Positions 1 to 6,521 of a DNA stretch of 9,481 nucleotides are shown here, in pieces. Below the pieces are notes generated by a model that was not told the DNA's origin, searched no databases, and worked only from the letters and a program-made list of their open reading frames with translations. Numbering within the stretch: the stretch's first letter is position 1; the number at the start of each line of letters is the position of its first letter. Made by a program: the position numbers and the translations under genes. The stretch is from Sphingobacteriaceae bacterium UBA2059 (GTDB lineage Bacteria; Bacteroidota; Bacteroidia; Sphingobacteriales; Sphingobacteriaceae): NCBI GenBank assembly GCA_002332615.1, contig DDAL01000012.1, positions 18,160-27,640 of the forward strand, read 5' to 3'.

Positions 1-31
1 ATTTTAGTTATTGTAATGTTTGGAGAACCGG

Positions 32-1198
32 CTAAAGAGCTTTCAGTTTTTCATCAATTTCTTTAACCTTCGCCTCATTTTTCTTAATTGTATAATAAGT
101 CTTAAGGTTCTTAAGGGCTATTTCAGACTTAGGATTAAGTTCTACAGTTTTAGCCAAATAAGGGAAAGCACGGTCGAACTCTGCCTGAGCTTTTTTCATG
201 GCAGCTGCATATTCAGTCTGCTTGTTTGCAGGCAGTTTATTAGCAGCATTATACAAATCGATACCACTATTCATAATTAACCCGCCAATATTTGTATAGG
301 CATCAGAATAATTCGGATCAATTTCTATTGCCTTTTTATAAGCCTCCTCGGCTTTTTTTGTATCATTGGAAGCGTTGTAAGCAATACCCAGGTAAAAAGG
401 ATATAATTTATTCGTTGGCTCCTTAGTCATTTGAGCTGTGATTTTTTCAATCACTTCCTTCTGTCTGCCCGCCATCAGACTATATTCAATTTCCCTTGTA
501 GCGAGATCAGAGCTTTTAGGAAACTTTGACGCCCCCTCTCCTGCTATCCTGATTGCTTCCGCAGTATCTTTCTGTGTAGCATATAAATAAGAGAGATTTG
601 CATAAACGTTTTCAAGGTTAGAAAAATTCGATACCGGAAGTACTTCTTTGAACTTATTGATAGCGTTTTTATAATCCTTCGCCTGCATCGCAGCTACACC
701 GGCATAATAATTAAGTGTTGTGTCTTTTGGAGCATAGGTGCTTCCTTTATCAAATTCTTTGTAAGCTTCCACAAAGTTGTTCTTTTGATAAAAGTCTACT
801 CCTTTAACTAAATGACTCTGAGCCAGCATTAATGATGCGCGCTCAATATTTGCTTTGTTGGCACCAGCTTGATCTAACTCTTTAGCTTTATTCAAGGAGT
901 TTAGGGCTTCCGTTGCCAGACCTGGGTCAGCGTTTGGAGCTGCAGCCATATCAGAATAAATCATTGCTCTGTAAGTCCACGTTAATGGATCATTCTTGGT
1001 TTTATCATGCTGAGATGCTTTATCAATAGCTTCCTTAGCGGACTTAATTTTAGGTTCAGCCAAATTGGGTGATGCTGCTTTTAGTGTAGTATAGCTGTCG
1101 TAATCTGATTTAGCAGAATTAAGAGCCGATTTTTGTCCGAAAGCAGTTATGGAGAAGCCCACAAACGCTATAGACATTATTAACGCTTTAGTATTCAT
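32..1198 (-). CDS. Exported tetratricopeptide repeat protein (distal TPR gene of gyrA cluster)
   Basis: A 388-residue protein. Residues 1-21 look like a Sec signal peptide: a Lys near the N-terminus, a hydrophobic stretch, then AFG before Gln22. There is no lipobox Cys, so the mature protein is probably periplasmic or otherwise secreted. TPR-like helix pairs are visible at about 129-160, 163-195, 196-229, 264-297 and 336-369. The clearest is the unit at 264-297, which ends in AIEIDPN. An insertion at about 311-335, rich in Ala and Asn, interrupts the array. TPRs are protein-binding scaffolds, and nothing here shows a catalytic function or a partner. The start lies only 4 bases after the stop of the upstream TPR gene, so the two are almost certainly co-transcribed and probably translationally coupled. 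The protein is a diverged paralogue of that neighbour. The coding call is secure; the specific role is unknown. Confidence 0.93.
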   Translation of the reverse strand: MNTKALIMSIAFVGFSITAFGQKSALNSAKSDYDSYTTLKAASPNLAEPKIKSAKEAIDKASQHDKTKNDPLTWTYRAMIYSDMAAAPNADPGLATEALNSLNKAKELDQAGANKANIERASLMLAQSHLVKGVDFYQKNNFVEAYKEFDKGSTYAPKDTTLNYYAGVAAMQAKDYKNAINKFKEVLPVSNFSNLENVYANLSYLYATQKDTAEAIRIAGEGASKFPKSSDLATREIEYSLMAGRQKEVIEKITAQMTKEPTNKLYPFYLGIAYNASNDTKKAEEAYKKAIEIDPNYSDAYTNIGGLIMNSGIDLYNAANKLPANKQTEYAAAMKKAQAEFDRAFPYLAKTVELNPKSEIALKNLKTYYTIKKNEAKVKEIDEKLKAL

Positions 1199-1202
1199 AG
1201 TT

Positions 1203-2309
1203 TTAGTTTAAAATAAATTGTTTAAGCTTATTGTTCGTTTTTTCAAGTTCAACCATATCACCGGTAGTGTCATATAGAACCTTAAGCGCTTTCAATACAT
1301 TTGAAGAGTTCGGGTCTATTTCACTAGCCTGAGTTAAGTACTTCGATGCCAGCTCAAGGTCCTTTTCTTTACCTGAAGTACTTGATAAGTATGAGTTTAA
1401 ATAAAGTAAGCCCAGAGAATAGTTTCCTTCAAAGCTATTTCCATCCAGACTAACAACTTTTTTATAATACTGTTCAGCCTTATTTCTTTTACCGCTTACG
1501 TCTAAAGAAAATCCAGCCAGGTAGTTCAGGCTAACGTTGTCCGGCTCGAGAGATAACGCTTCATAAATCAGAGCTTCAACCATTTGATATGATTCATTAT
1601 CAGCATACTTGTTTATCTCTTTAAATAAGAGATCTTTGTGCTTCGGGAACAGCCGTCTCCCTGCCCTTAACACTTCCAAAGACAGATTGGGGTCCCGTAT
1701 ATCATACAGGTTGGAAAGCGCCAGAAAATACTCGGGCTTAGCCTTGTCTTTGTTATCAATTAACTGTTCATAATATATTATCGCTTTGGATTGATATCCA
1801 AGCTGTTCACTTAACAAAGCCAGATTATGCTTAACCAAGTAAACATCTGAATCTAGTGAATCTACGAACGAATAGGCTTTGTAAGCATCTGCATATTTAA
1901 ACGCTTTCATCGCCTTATTAGCCCTTACAAGGCCCGCCTTTTTTAGCTGAAGCATTACAAAATCTACCTCAGACTGGAACTCACTATTGACTTTCTTAGC
2001 TTTTATAAGATTTAATGTTTCGAGGGTAATATCAATAGGGTCTTTTTTATAAGAGAGCTTCTTTGTGGAATCGGCGAAAGCCAATGAAGAGTAGATCAAA
2101 CCTTTAGTTAAATTTAATCGATAGTTCAACGAGTCTTTCTTTACTTTAAAAGATTGATCAATGAAACCTTTTGCCTTTTCGAGGTAAGAAAAATCATTCT
2201 TGCGAGTATACAACGCGAAGTTATTTAACGCCTCTTTAGCAGGCGCCTGAGCAAATGTCAGAGCATGTGTTACAAATAATAAAACAAAAGTTAAAAGCTG
2301 CTTCTTCAT
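1203..2309 (-). CDS. Exported tetratricopeptide repeat protein (proximal TPR gene of gyrA cluster)
   Basis: A 368-residue protein with an N-terminal signal peptide: MKK, a hydrophobic core, and likely cleavage after LTFA at residue 20. No Cys follows, so it is not an evident lipoprotein. Degenerate TPR units are seen at about 159-190, 192-224, 258-291 and 293-335, with a final helix pair at about 336-368. The 258-291 unit has the typical AEQYYKKVVSLD ending. Residues 224-305 align without gaps with residues 229-310 of the downstream TPR protein, sharing FPK, DL, EP, the KAE-YKK repeat core and LN positions. This supports a tandem duplication. The gene begins 13 bases after the gyrA stop, which indicates an operon with gyrA. 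A TPR gene directly after gyrA is a layout I recall from other Bacteroidota. The molecular role is not known; a periplasmic scaffold is an inference from the export signal and repeats. Confidence 0.93.
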   Translation of the reverse strand: MKKQLLTFVLLFVTHALTFAQAPAKEALNNFALYTRKNDFSYLEKAKGFIDQSFKVKKDSLNYRLNLTKGLIYSSLAFADSTKKLSYKKDPIDITLETLNLIKAKKVNSEFQSEVDFVMLQLKKAGLVRANKAMKAFKYADAYKAYSFVDSLDSDVYLVKHNLALLSEQLGYQSKAIIYYEQLIDNKDKAKPEYFLALSNLYDIRDPNLSLEVLRAGRRLFPKHKDLLFKEINKYADNESYQMVEALIYEALSLEPDNVSLNYLAGFSLDVSGKRNKAEQYYKKVVSLDGNSFEGNYSLGLLYLNSYLSSTSGKEKDLELASKYLTQASEIDPNSSNVLKALKVLYDTTGDMVELEKTNNKLKQFILN

Positions 2310-2322
2310 TAAAAATCAGATA

Positions 2323-4917
2323 TTACTCTAACGTTTCATCAGAGCTATTCGTATTATCAGTTATATCTTCCTCATCACCTTCATCCAGGTTTTCATTAAT
2401 TAGCTCTTCCCCGTCAGTTACTATTATGTCATGATCCAGTTCGTCTTCTTCATGTTCAACTTTCGCAATTGAAGCAATTTCATCATCTCCTTTAAGCGTG
2501 ATCAGTCTTACACCTTGAGTAGCTCTACCCATAACCCGAAGCTGATCCACCCCTATTCTTATTACAATGCCCGATTTATTGATTATCATCAGATCATCAG
2601 TATCAGTTACATCTTTAATAGCAACAAGGGATCCGGTTTTCTCCGTAACATTAAGAGTTTTAACACCCTTGCCTCCTCTGTTTGTCACCCTGTAGTCGTC
2701 AATACTGGTGCGCTTACCATATCCTTTTTCAGAAACAACCAAAACACTCACATCTGTATTTGATATAGTAATCATACCAATCACTTCATCCTTTTCATCA
2801 GCGAGTGTTACACCTCTAACACCTGTAGCTGTACGGCCCATAGGTCTTACTGTTGACTCATTGAAGCGGATAGCACGGCCTGAACGAAGAGCCATAACGA
2901 TTTCGCTGCTACCATCTGTAAGATTAGCCTCTAATAACTGATCGCCTTCAACAATATTTATCGCGTTTATACCATTAGATCTTGGACGTGAATAGGCCTC
3001 CAGAGATGTCTTTTTTATAGTTCCCTTACGAGTACACATTATGATAAAGTTATTCTCAAGATATTCCTGATCCTTGAGGTTCTTAACCTTAATGTAAGCC
3101 TTAATCTTTTCGTCTTTAGGAACATTGATAATATTTTGTATCGCTCTTCCCTTGCTGATACGGGTTCCTTCGGGAATTTCAAATACCCGAAGCCAGAAAC
3201 ACTGTCCGCCTTCAGTAAACAGAAGCATGTAGTTGTGGTTGGAAGCAATAATTATATGTTCAATAAAGTCCTGGTCTCTCGAATTTGATCCTATCGAACC
3301 CTTGCCTCCTCTGCCTTGCTTGCGGTATTCGGTTAAAGGAGTACGTTTAATATAACCTTCCCTTGATATGGTTATTACTACCTCTTCGTCCTCAATGAAA
3401 TCTTCCATGGTCATATCCTCTGCGGAATGAACAATGGTAGTTCTCCTTTCATCTCCATACTTGTCTTTTATCTCATTGAGCTCATCCTTTATAATCTGCA
3501 TCCTTAAGTTAACATCGGCAAGCAATGATTTAAGGTAGGCTATAGTAGCCATCAGCTCGTCAAACTCAGCCTTTATCTTATCGCGTTCCAAGCCGGTGAG
3601 CCTCCTTAAGGTCATATCAAGTATAGCCCTCGCCTGAAGATCTGAAAGAGAGAAACTCTCCATTAAGCCTGTTCGTGCCTCCTCCGGTGTAGCGGAGCTG
3701 CGAATAAGCTTTATTACTTCATCCAAATGGTCGAGAGCAATTAACAAGCCTTCAAGAATATGTGCTCTTTTTTCAGCTTCTGCAAGTTCAAACCTTGTAC
3801 GGCGAATAACCACTTCGTGGCGGTGATCAACAAAATGACGAATCAGGTCTTTCAGATTCAGCATTTCAGGGCGGCCGTGAACCAGTGCAATATTATTCAC
3901 ACTAAACGACGTTTGAAGCGCAGTATACTTATATAAGTTATTCAGTATGATAGACGCATTTCCATCGCGCTTAATTTCGTAAACAATACGCATCCCATCT
4001 CTGTCCGACTCATCTCTGATCTCTGATATACCCTCAATTTTCTTTTCATTAATTAATTCTGCGGTCCTCTCAATCATCAGAGCCTTGTTAACCTGATAAG
4101 GAATTTCGGTTACAATAATTCGTTCGCGATCGTGACCATGTACTTCGATTTCTGCTTTTGCACGAATAACAACCCTACCCCTGCCTGTTTCATAGGCATC
4201 TTTTACTCCAGCATGACCGTATATTATACCGCCCGTAGGAAAATCCGGTGCCTTTACATACTTCATCAGACCTTCCACCTCGATATCGTTATCTTCAATG
4301 AAAGCAATGGTAGCCTCAATTACCTCATTAAGATTGTGAGGAGCCATGTTCGTTGCCATACCCACGGCAATACCCGACGATCCATTAACAAGAAGATTGG
4401 GTATTTTAGATGGCAGTACAGTTGGCTCTTCGATAGAATCGTCAAAGTTAAGCTGATAATCTATCGTGTCTTTGTTGATGTCAGCGAGCATTTCTTCCGC
4501 AAGCTTCTTGAGCCTTGCTTCGGTATAACGCATCGCAGCTGGACTATCACCATCCACCGATCCAAAGTTTCCCTGACCGTCAACAAGCGGGTATCTAAGG
4601 CTCCAGTCCTGAGCCATACGAACCATAGTATCATATACTGATGAGTCCCCATGAGGGTGATACTTACCTAATACATCTCCGACAATACGGGCCGACTTCT
4701 TATGTGGTTTACTACTGGTTACGCCAAGGTCCAGCATGCCATATAAAACACGACGGTGAACCGGCTTTAAACCATCTCTTACATCAGGAAGAGCCCTTGA
4801 AACAATTACAGACATCGAATAATCGATGTATGCAGATTTCATTTCTTCTTCAATATTTATAGGAAGTATTCTGGATTTTTGAGGTAAAATATGTTCGTTT
4901 TCAGTGTCTTCTGCCAT
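2323..4917 (-). CDS. gyrA: DNA gyrase subunit A
   Basis: An 864-residue GyrA, normal length. With GyrB it forms the A2B2 type IIA topoisomerase that introduces negative supercoils using ATP; GyrA carries the DNA cleavage-religation tyrosine. The N-terminal breakage-reunion domain spans about 20-500. It contains the RYTE motif with catalytic Tyr131 and the quinolone-resistance region at 85-96, where the positions equivalent to E. coli Ser83 and Asp87 are Ser92 and Asp96, both the susceptible-type residues. The C-terminal DNA-wrapping beta-pinwheel spans about 505-820. It has the GyrA box QGRGGKG at 534-540, which distinguishes gyrase from ParC, and a second RGGKG at 747-751. The last 44 residues (821-864) contain 21 Asp or Glu and no Lys or Arg. 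The start gives the family's usual N-terminus before the NIEEEM motif. It is the first gene of a minus-strand run with two TPR genes. Confidence 0.99.
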   Translation of the reverse strand: MAEDTENEHILPQKSRILPINIEEEMKSAYIDYSMSVIVSRALPDVRDGLKPVHRRVLYGMLDLGVTSSKPHKKSARIVGDVLGKYHPHGDSSVYDTMVRMAQDWSLRYPLVDGQGNFGSVDGDSPAAMRYTEARLKKLAEEMLADINKDTIDYQLNFDDSIEEPTVLPSKIPNLLVNGSSGIAVGMATNMAPHNLNEVIEATIAFIEDNDIEVEGLMKYVKAPDFPTGGIIYGHAGVKDAYETGRGRVVIRAKAEIEVHGHDRERIIVTEIPYQVNKALMIERTAELINEKKIEGISEIRDESDRDGMRIVYEIKRDGNASIILNNLYKYTALQTSFSVNNIALVHGRPEMLNLKDLIRHFVDHRHEVVIRRTRFELAEAEKRAHILEGLLIALDHLDEVIKLIRSSATPEEARTGLMESFSLSDLQARAILDMTLRRLTGLERDKIKAEFDELMATIAYLKSLLADVNLRMQIIKDELNEIKDKYGDERRTTIVHSAEDMTMEDFIEDEEVVITISREGYIKRTPLTEYRKQGRGGKGSIGSNSRDQDFIEHIIIASNHNYMLLFTEGGQCFWLRVFEIPEGTRISKGRAIQNIINVPKDEKIKAYIKVKNLKDQEYLENNFIIMCTRKGTIKKTSLEAYSRPRSNGINAINIVEGDQLLEANLTDGSSEIVMALRSGRAIRFNESTVRPMGRTATGVRGVTLADEKDEVIGMITISNTDVSVLVVSEKGYGKRTSIDDYRVTNRGGKGVKTLNVTEKTGSLVAIKDVTDTDDLMIINKSGIVIRIGVDQLRVMGRATQGVRLITLKGDDEIASIAKVEHEEDELDHDIIVTDGEELINENLDEGDEEDITDNTNSSDETLE

Positions 4918-5099
4918 CGTTTGATAGTTCCAAATGAATATAATTTCTCCAAATAAATGGATAAGCGCGAAGATAATAAATTATAACGACGAATGACATA
5001 GGTGTGGAAAGTATGGCCTGTCTAAAACCTGATACAGATGTTATAAGAACAACGATTCTATAGTTTTTGCTAACTTGCCTTCAATAACGTTAAGAAGGA
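4918..5099. promoter_or_regulatory. Divergent intergenic region between gyrA and the DUF4442 gene
   Basis: This 182-base AT-rich gap separates two outward-facing genes, so it should hold promoters for both. No exact Bacteroidota -7 box (TAnnTTTG) was found on either strand. The nearest matches are TTTATTTG and TTCATTTG on the minus strand (4950-4957 and 4931-4938) facing gyrA, and a TA-N3-TTTTG-like stretch at about 5061-5069 facing the plus-strand gene. None has a convincing TTTG at the expected upstream distance. No terminator hairpin, RNA gene or small ORF was evident. The presence of promoters is inferred from gene layout only. Confidence 0.5.
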
Positions 5100-5555
5100 A
5101 TGATCGTTTCTGAAACTACCTTAAAATGGGGCATGCGTTTTTACCCACCGCTATTGCTTCAGTCAATCTGGGTAAGAAGATTTAAGAAAGACTTTAAAGG
5201 TATTGAGGTAAAAATCATTAAGAGTATCGTTAATATTAACTTTAACCGCTCGATATTTGGAGGCACCATCTATTCAGCTGCAGATCCCGTCTATCCTGTT
5301 TTATACTATCAGATAATGAAACGCAAGGGTCTCAATGTTATGGTATGGCAGAAAGCAGGCGCGATAGAATTCATAAAGCCAGGATATCAAAGTTTATATT
5401 TCTCGGTAGATCTTTCTGAAGAAGAAATAATTGAAGCCTATAACACATTACAACAACATGGCAAGTTTGTAAAAACTTATATTATTGAGATTACAGACAA
5501 GTTAGGAGCAGTTTGCTCAAGGGTAGAAAGTACAGTCTATATCCGCAAGCGTTAA
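5100..5555 (+). CDS. DUF4442 domain protein (hotdog-fold, thioesterase-like)
   Basis: A 151-residue protein matching the DUF4442 family by pattern. It has an N-terminal LKWGMRFYPPL segment, a GTIYSAADPVYPVLYY helix at about 55-70 that corresponds to the central hotdog helix, and beta-rich segments at about 33-50, 78-105 and 122-150. DUF4442 is related to PaaI/YiiD-type acyl-CoA thioesterases, but no substrate is known for this group and no catalytic residue can be assigned from the sequence alone. There is no signal peptide or membrane segment, so it is probably cytosolic. The start is the first ATG after an in-frame TAA at 5091-5093, and it matches the family N-terminus. A purine-rich AAGAAGGA directly abuts the ATG, too close for a normal Shine-Dalgarno, which is unremarkable in Bacteroidota. 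It is followed after 36 bases by the AlbA_2 gene, probably in one transcript. Confidence 0.88.
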   Translation: MIVSETTLKWGMRFYPPLLLQSIWVRRFKKDFKGIEVKIIKSIVNINFNRSIFGGTIYSAADPVYPVLYYQIMKRKGLNVMVWQKAGAIEFIKPGYQSLYFSVDLSEEEIIEAYNTLQQHGKFVKTYIIEITDKLGAVCSRVESTVYIRKR

Positions 5556-5557
5556 AA

Positions 5558-5594
5558 CATCTTAAAACACAAAGCAAATATATATCTTAAGATG
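5558..5594. repeat. Inverted repeat and palindrome overlapping the AlbA_2 gene start
   Basis: CATCTTAA at 5558-5565 is the exact reverse complement of TTAAGATG at 5587-5594, with 21 bases between them. The right arm also lies in a self-complementary 10-mer, ATCTTAAGAT, at 5584-5593, and ATCTTAA occurs twice in direct orientation (5559-5565 and 5584-5590). The right arm includes the ATG of the downstream gene at 5592. The arms are AT-rich and there is no T-run after them, so this does not look like an intrinsic terminator. It could be an operator or a weak structure that hides the start codon; that role is inferred. Confidence 0.5.
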
Positions 5595-6230
5595 AATTTA
5601 AAACCTCACCAGATAAAGCAATTGATCATACAAGGCGAAGGGGCTTACGTTGACTTTAAAAAAACAATAACTTCCTGCTCTAAAATAGCTAAAACCTTAG
5701 TAGCATTTGCCAATAATAAAGGTGGGTGCTTACTTGTAGGCGTAAGCGATGACGGCACCATAAAAGGTGTAAAATCTGAAGAAGAGGAAAAATATATGCT
5801 CACTAAGGCAGCTCATTTTTATTGTAAGCCCGCTTTGGAAGTCTCATTCCAAGAAGTCTATTTTGAGGATCGCCTACTCTTAGTTGCTGAAGTAAAAGAA
5901 AGCGATATAAAGCCACATTATTCCTTAGGAGATGACAATAAGTGGTGGGTGTATGTACGGGTGAAAGACAAAAGCCTGCTTGCAAGCAAGATCGTTGTAG
6001 ACGTCCTTCGAAGAGAAAACAAAGACGAAGGAATAAAAATAGAATACTCAAGCAAAGAAAAGGCATTGCTTGAATACCTAAACAAAAATGAACGCATAAC
6101 TGCAAAGGAGTATAGCCAGATGCTGAACCTTTCACGAAGGACATCTCAGCGAATACTCGTCAATCTGGTGCTATTAGGACTCATAAGAGTACATACTACC
6201 GAAAAAGAAGAGTTTTATACAGGCTTATAA
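5592..6230 (+). CDS. AlbA_2 (Schlafen-type) domain protein with C-terminal winged helix
   Basis: A 212-residue protein. Residues about 12-130 form an AlbA_2 domain: GEGAYVDFKK at 15-24 matches the GE-x(n)-EFK signature, with Asp in place of Glu. AFANNKGGCLLVGVSDDG at 38-55 matches the AFANT-GG-LLIGV-DDG core, followed by IKGV at 57-60. Residues about 154-205 look like a winged helix-turn-helix, with LNLSRRTSQRILVNLVLLGLI at about 178-198 covering the recognition helix and following strand region. Proteins of this build are usually annotated as putative transcriptional regulators or nucleic-acid-binding proteins. AlbA_2 domains also occur in Schlafen-like RNA-processing proteins, but no nuclease motif could be assigned here. 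It follows the DUF4442 gene by 36 bases and converges on the next minus-strand gene with 28 bases between stops. The chosen start puts the family's conserved N-terminal helix intact. Confidence 0.9.
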   Translation: MNLKPHQIKQLIIQGEGAYVDFKKTITSCSKIAKTLVAFANNKGGCLLVGVSDDGTIKGVKSEEEEKYMLTKAAHFYCKPALEVSFQEVYFEDRLLLVAEVKESDIKPHYSLGDDNKWWVYVRVKDKSLLASKIVVDVLRRENKDEGIKIEYSSKEKALLEYLNKNERITAKEYSQMLNLSRRTSQRILVNLVLLGLIRVHTTEKEEFYTGL

Positions 6231-6258
6231 ATCCCGTATTAAAGCTCACAAAAGAACG

Positions 6259-6474
6259 TCAATCCTTTCCCCTGGCAGTAACAAGCAGTACGATACCTGC
6301 AACAGTTAGCACCCCCCCAAAATAAGGCGGCCAGTTTAATGTTTTTTGCTTATCAGCAGATATTTCTATCGGTCCGGCATCAATAACCTTTTCCTTTTTC
6401 GTGTAAGTTACACTCCCAAGTATCAGCATCGCAAGTCCCGCGATAATAAGAATTACACCCCATGTCTTTTTCAT
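6259..6474 (-). CDS. Small two-helix membrane protein, function unknown
   Basis: A 71-residue protein with two predicted transmembrane helices, at about 4-24 (WGVILIIAGLAMLILG core) and about 51-66 (YFGGVLTVAGIVLLV core). They are separated by a polar loop of about 26 residues containing KKEKV, DAGPIEI and NWPP. The N-terminus begins MKK and the C-terminus ends in RGKD, so both ends probably face the cytoplasm with the loop outside, by the positive-inside tendency. The gene is short but credible: it has a strongly biased hydrophobic pattern, similar small proteins with a DxGP and PP loop between two helices are common in bacteria, and it fits the gap between two genes. It starts 47 bases after the E2 stop and may be co-transcribed with it. 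I do not recognise a named family with certainty. Confidence 0.8.
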   Translation of the reverse strand: MKKTWGVILIIAGLAMLILGSVTYTKKEKVIDAGPIEISADKQKTLNWPPYFGGVLTVAGIVLLVTARGKD

Positions 6475-6521
6475 ACGTATATCAGTTAGCTAATTATGAA
6501 ACAGCATCAAGATACAAAAGT

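Noticed and set aside
4132..4641. A 169-codon open frame on the plus strand antisense to gyrA
   Set aside because: It lies wholly inside the well-supported gyrA coding region, and its translation is rich in Tyr, His, Ile and Ser runs with no recognisable domain. It is a shadow of the GyrA reading frame.
4638..4665. Possible quinolone-resistance substitutions in the GyrA QRDR
   Set aside because: The positions equivalent to E. coli Ser83 and Asp87 read Ser92 and Asp96, the usual susceptible-type residues.
4931..4957. TTCATTTG and TTTATTTG on the minus strand as gyrA -7 boxes
   Set aside because: Each misses the consensus TAnnTTTG by one base and no TTTG lies at a suitable upstream distance, so neither is called as a promoter.
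5803..6144. A 113-codon open frame on the minus strand antisense to the AlbA_2 gene
   Set aside because: Its translation is low-complexity in Leu, Cys and Phe and it overlaps a gene with clear domain motifs.
5592..6230. AlbA_2/Schlafen-type protein as part of a phage defence system
   Set aside because: Such domains occur in some defence proteins, but there is no partner effector, nuclease motif, mobile-element sign or defence neighbour here; a regulator-like role fits better.
6231..6258. Bidirectional terminator between the convergent AlbA_2 and small membrane genes
   Set aside because: The 28-base gap shows no GC-rich hairpin or T-run on either strand.
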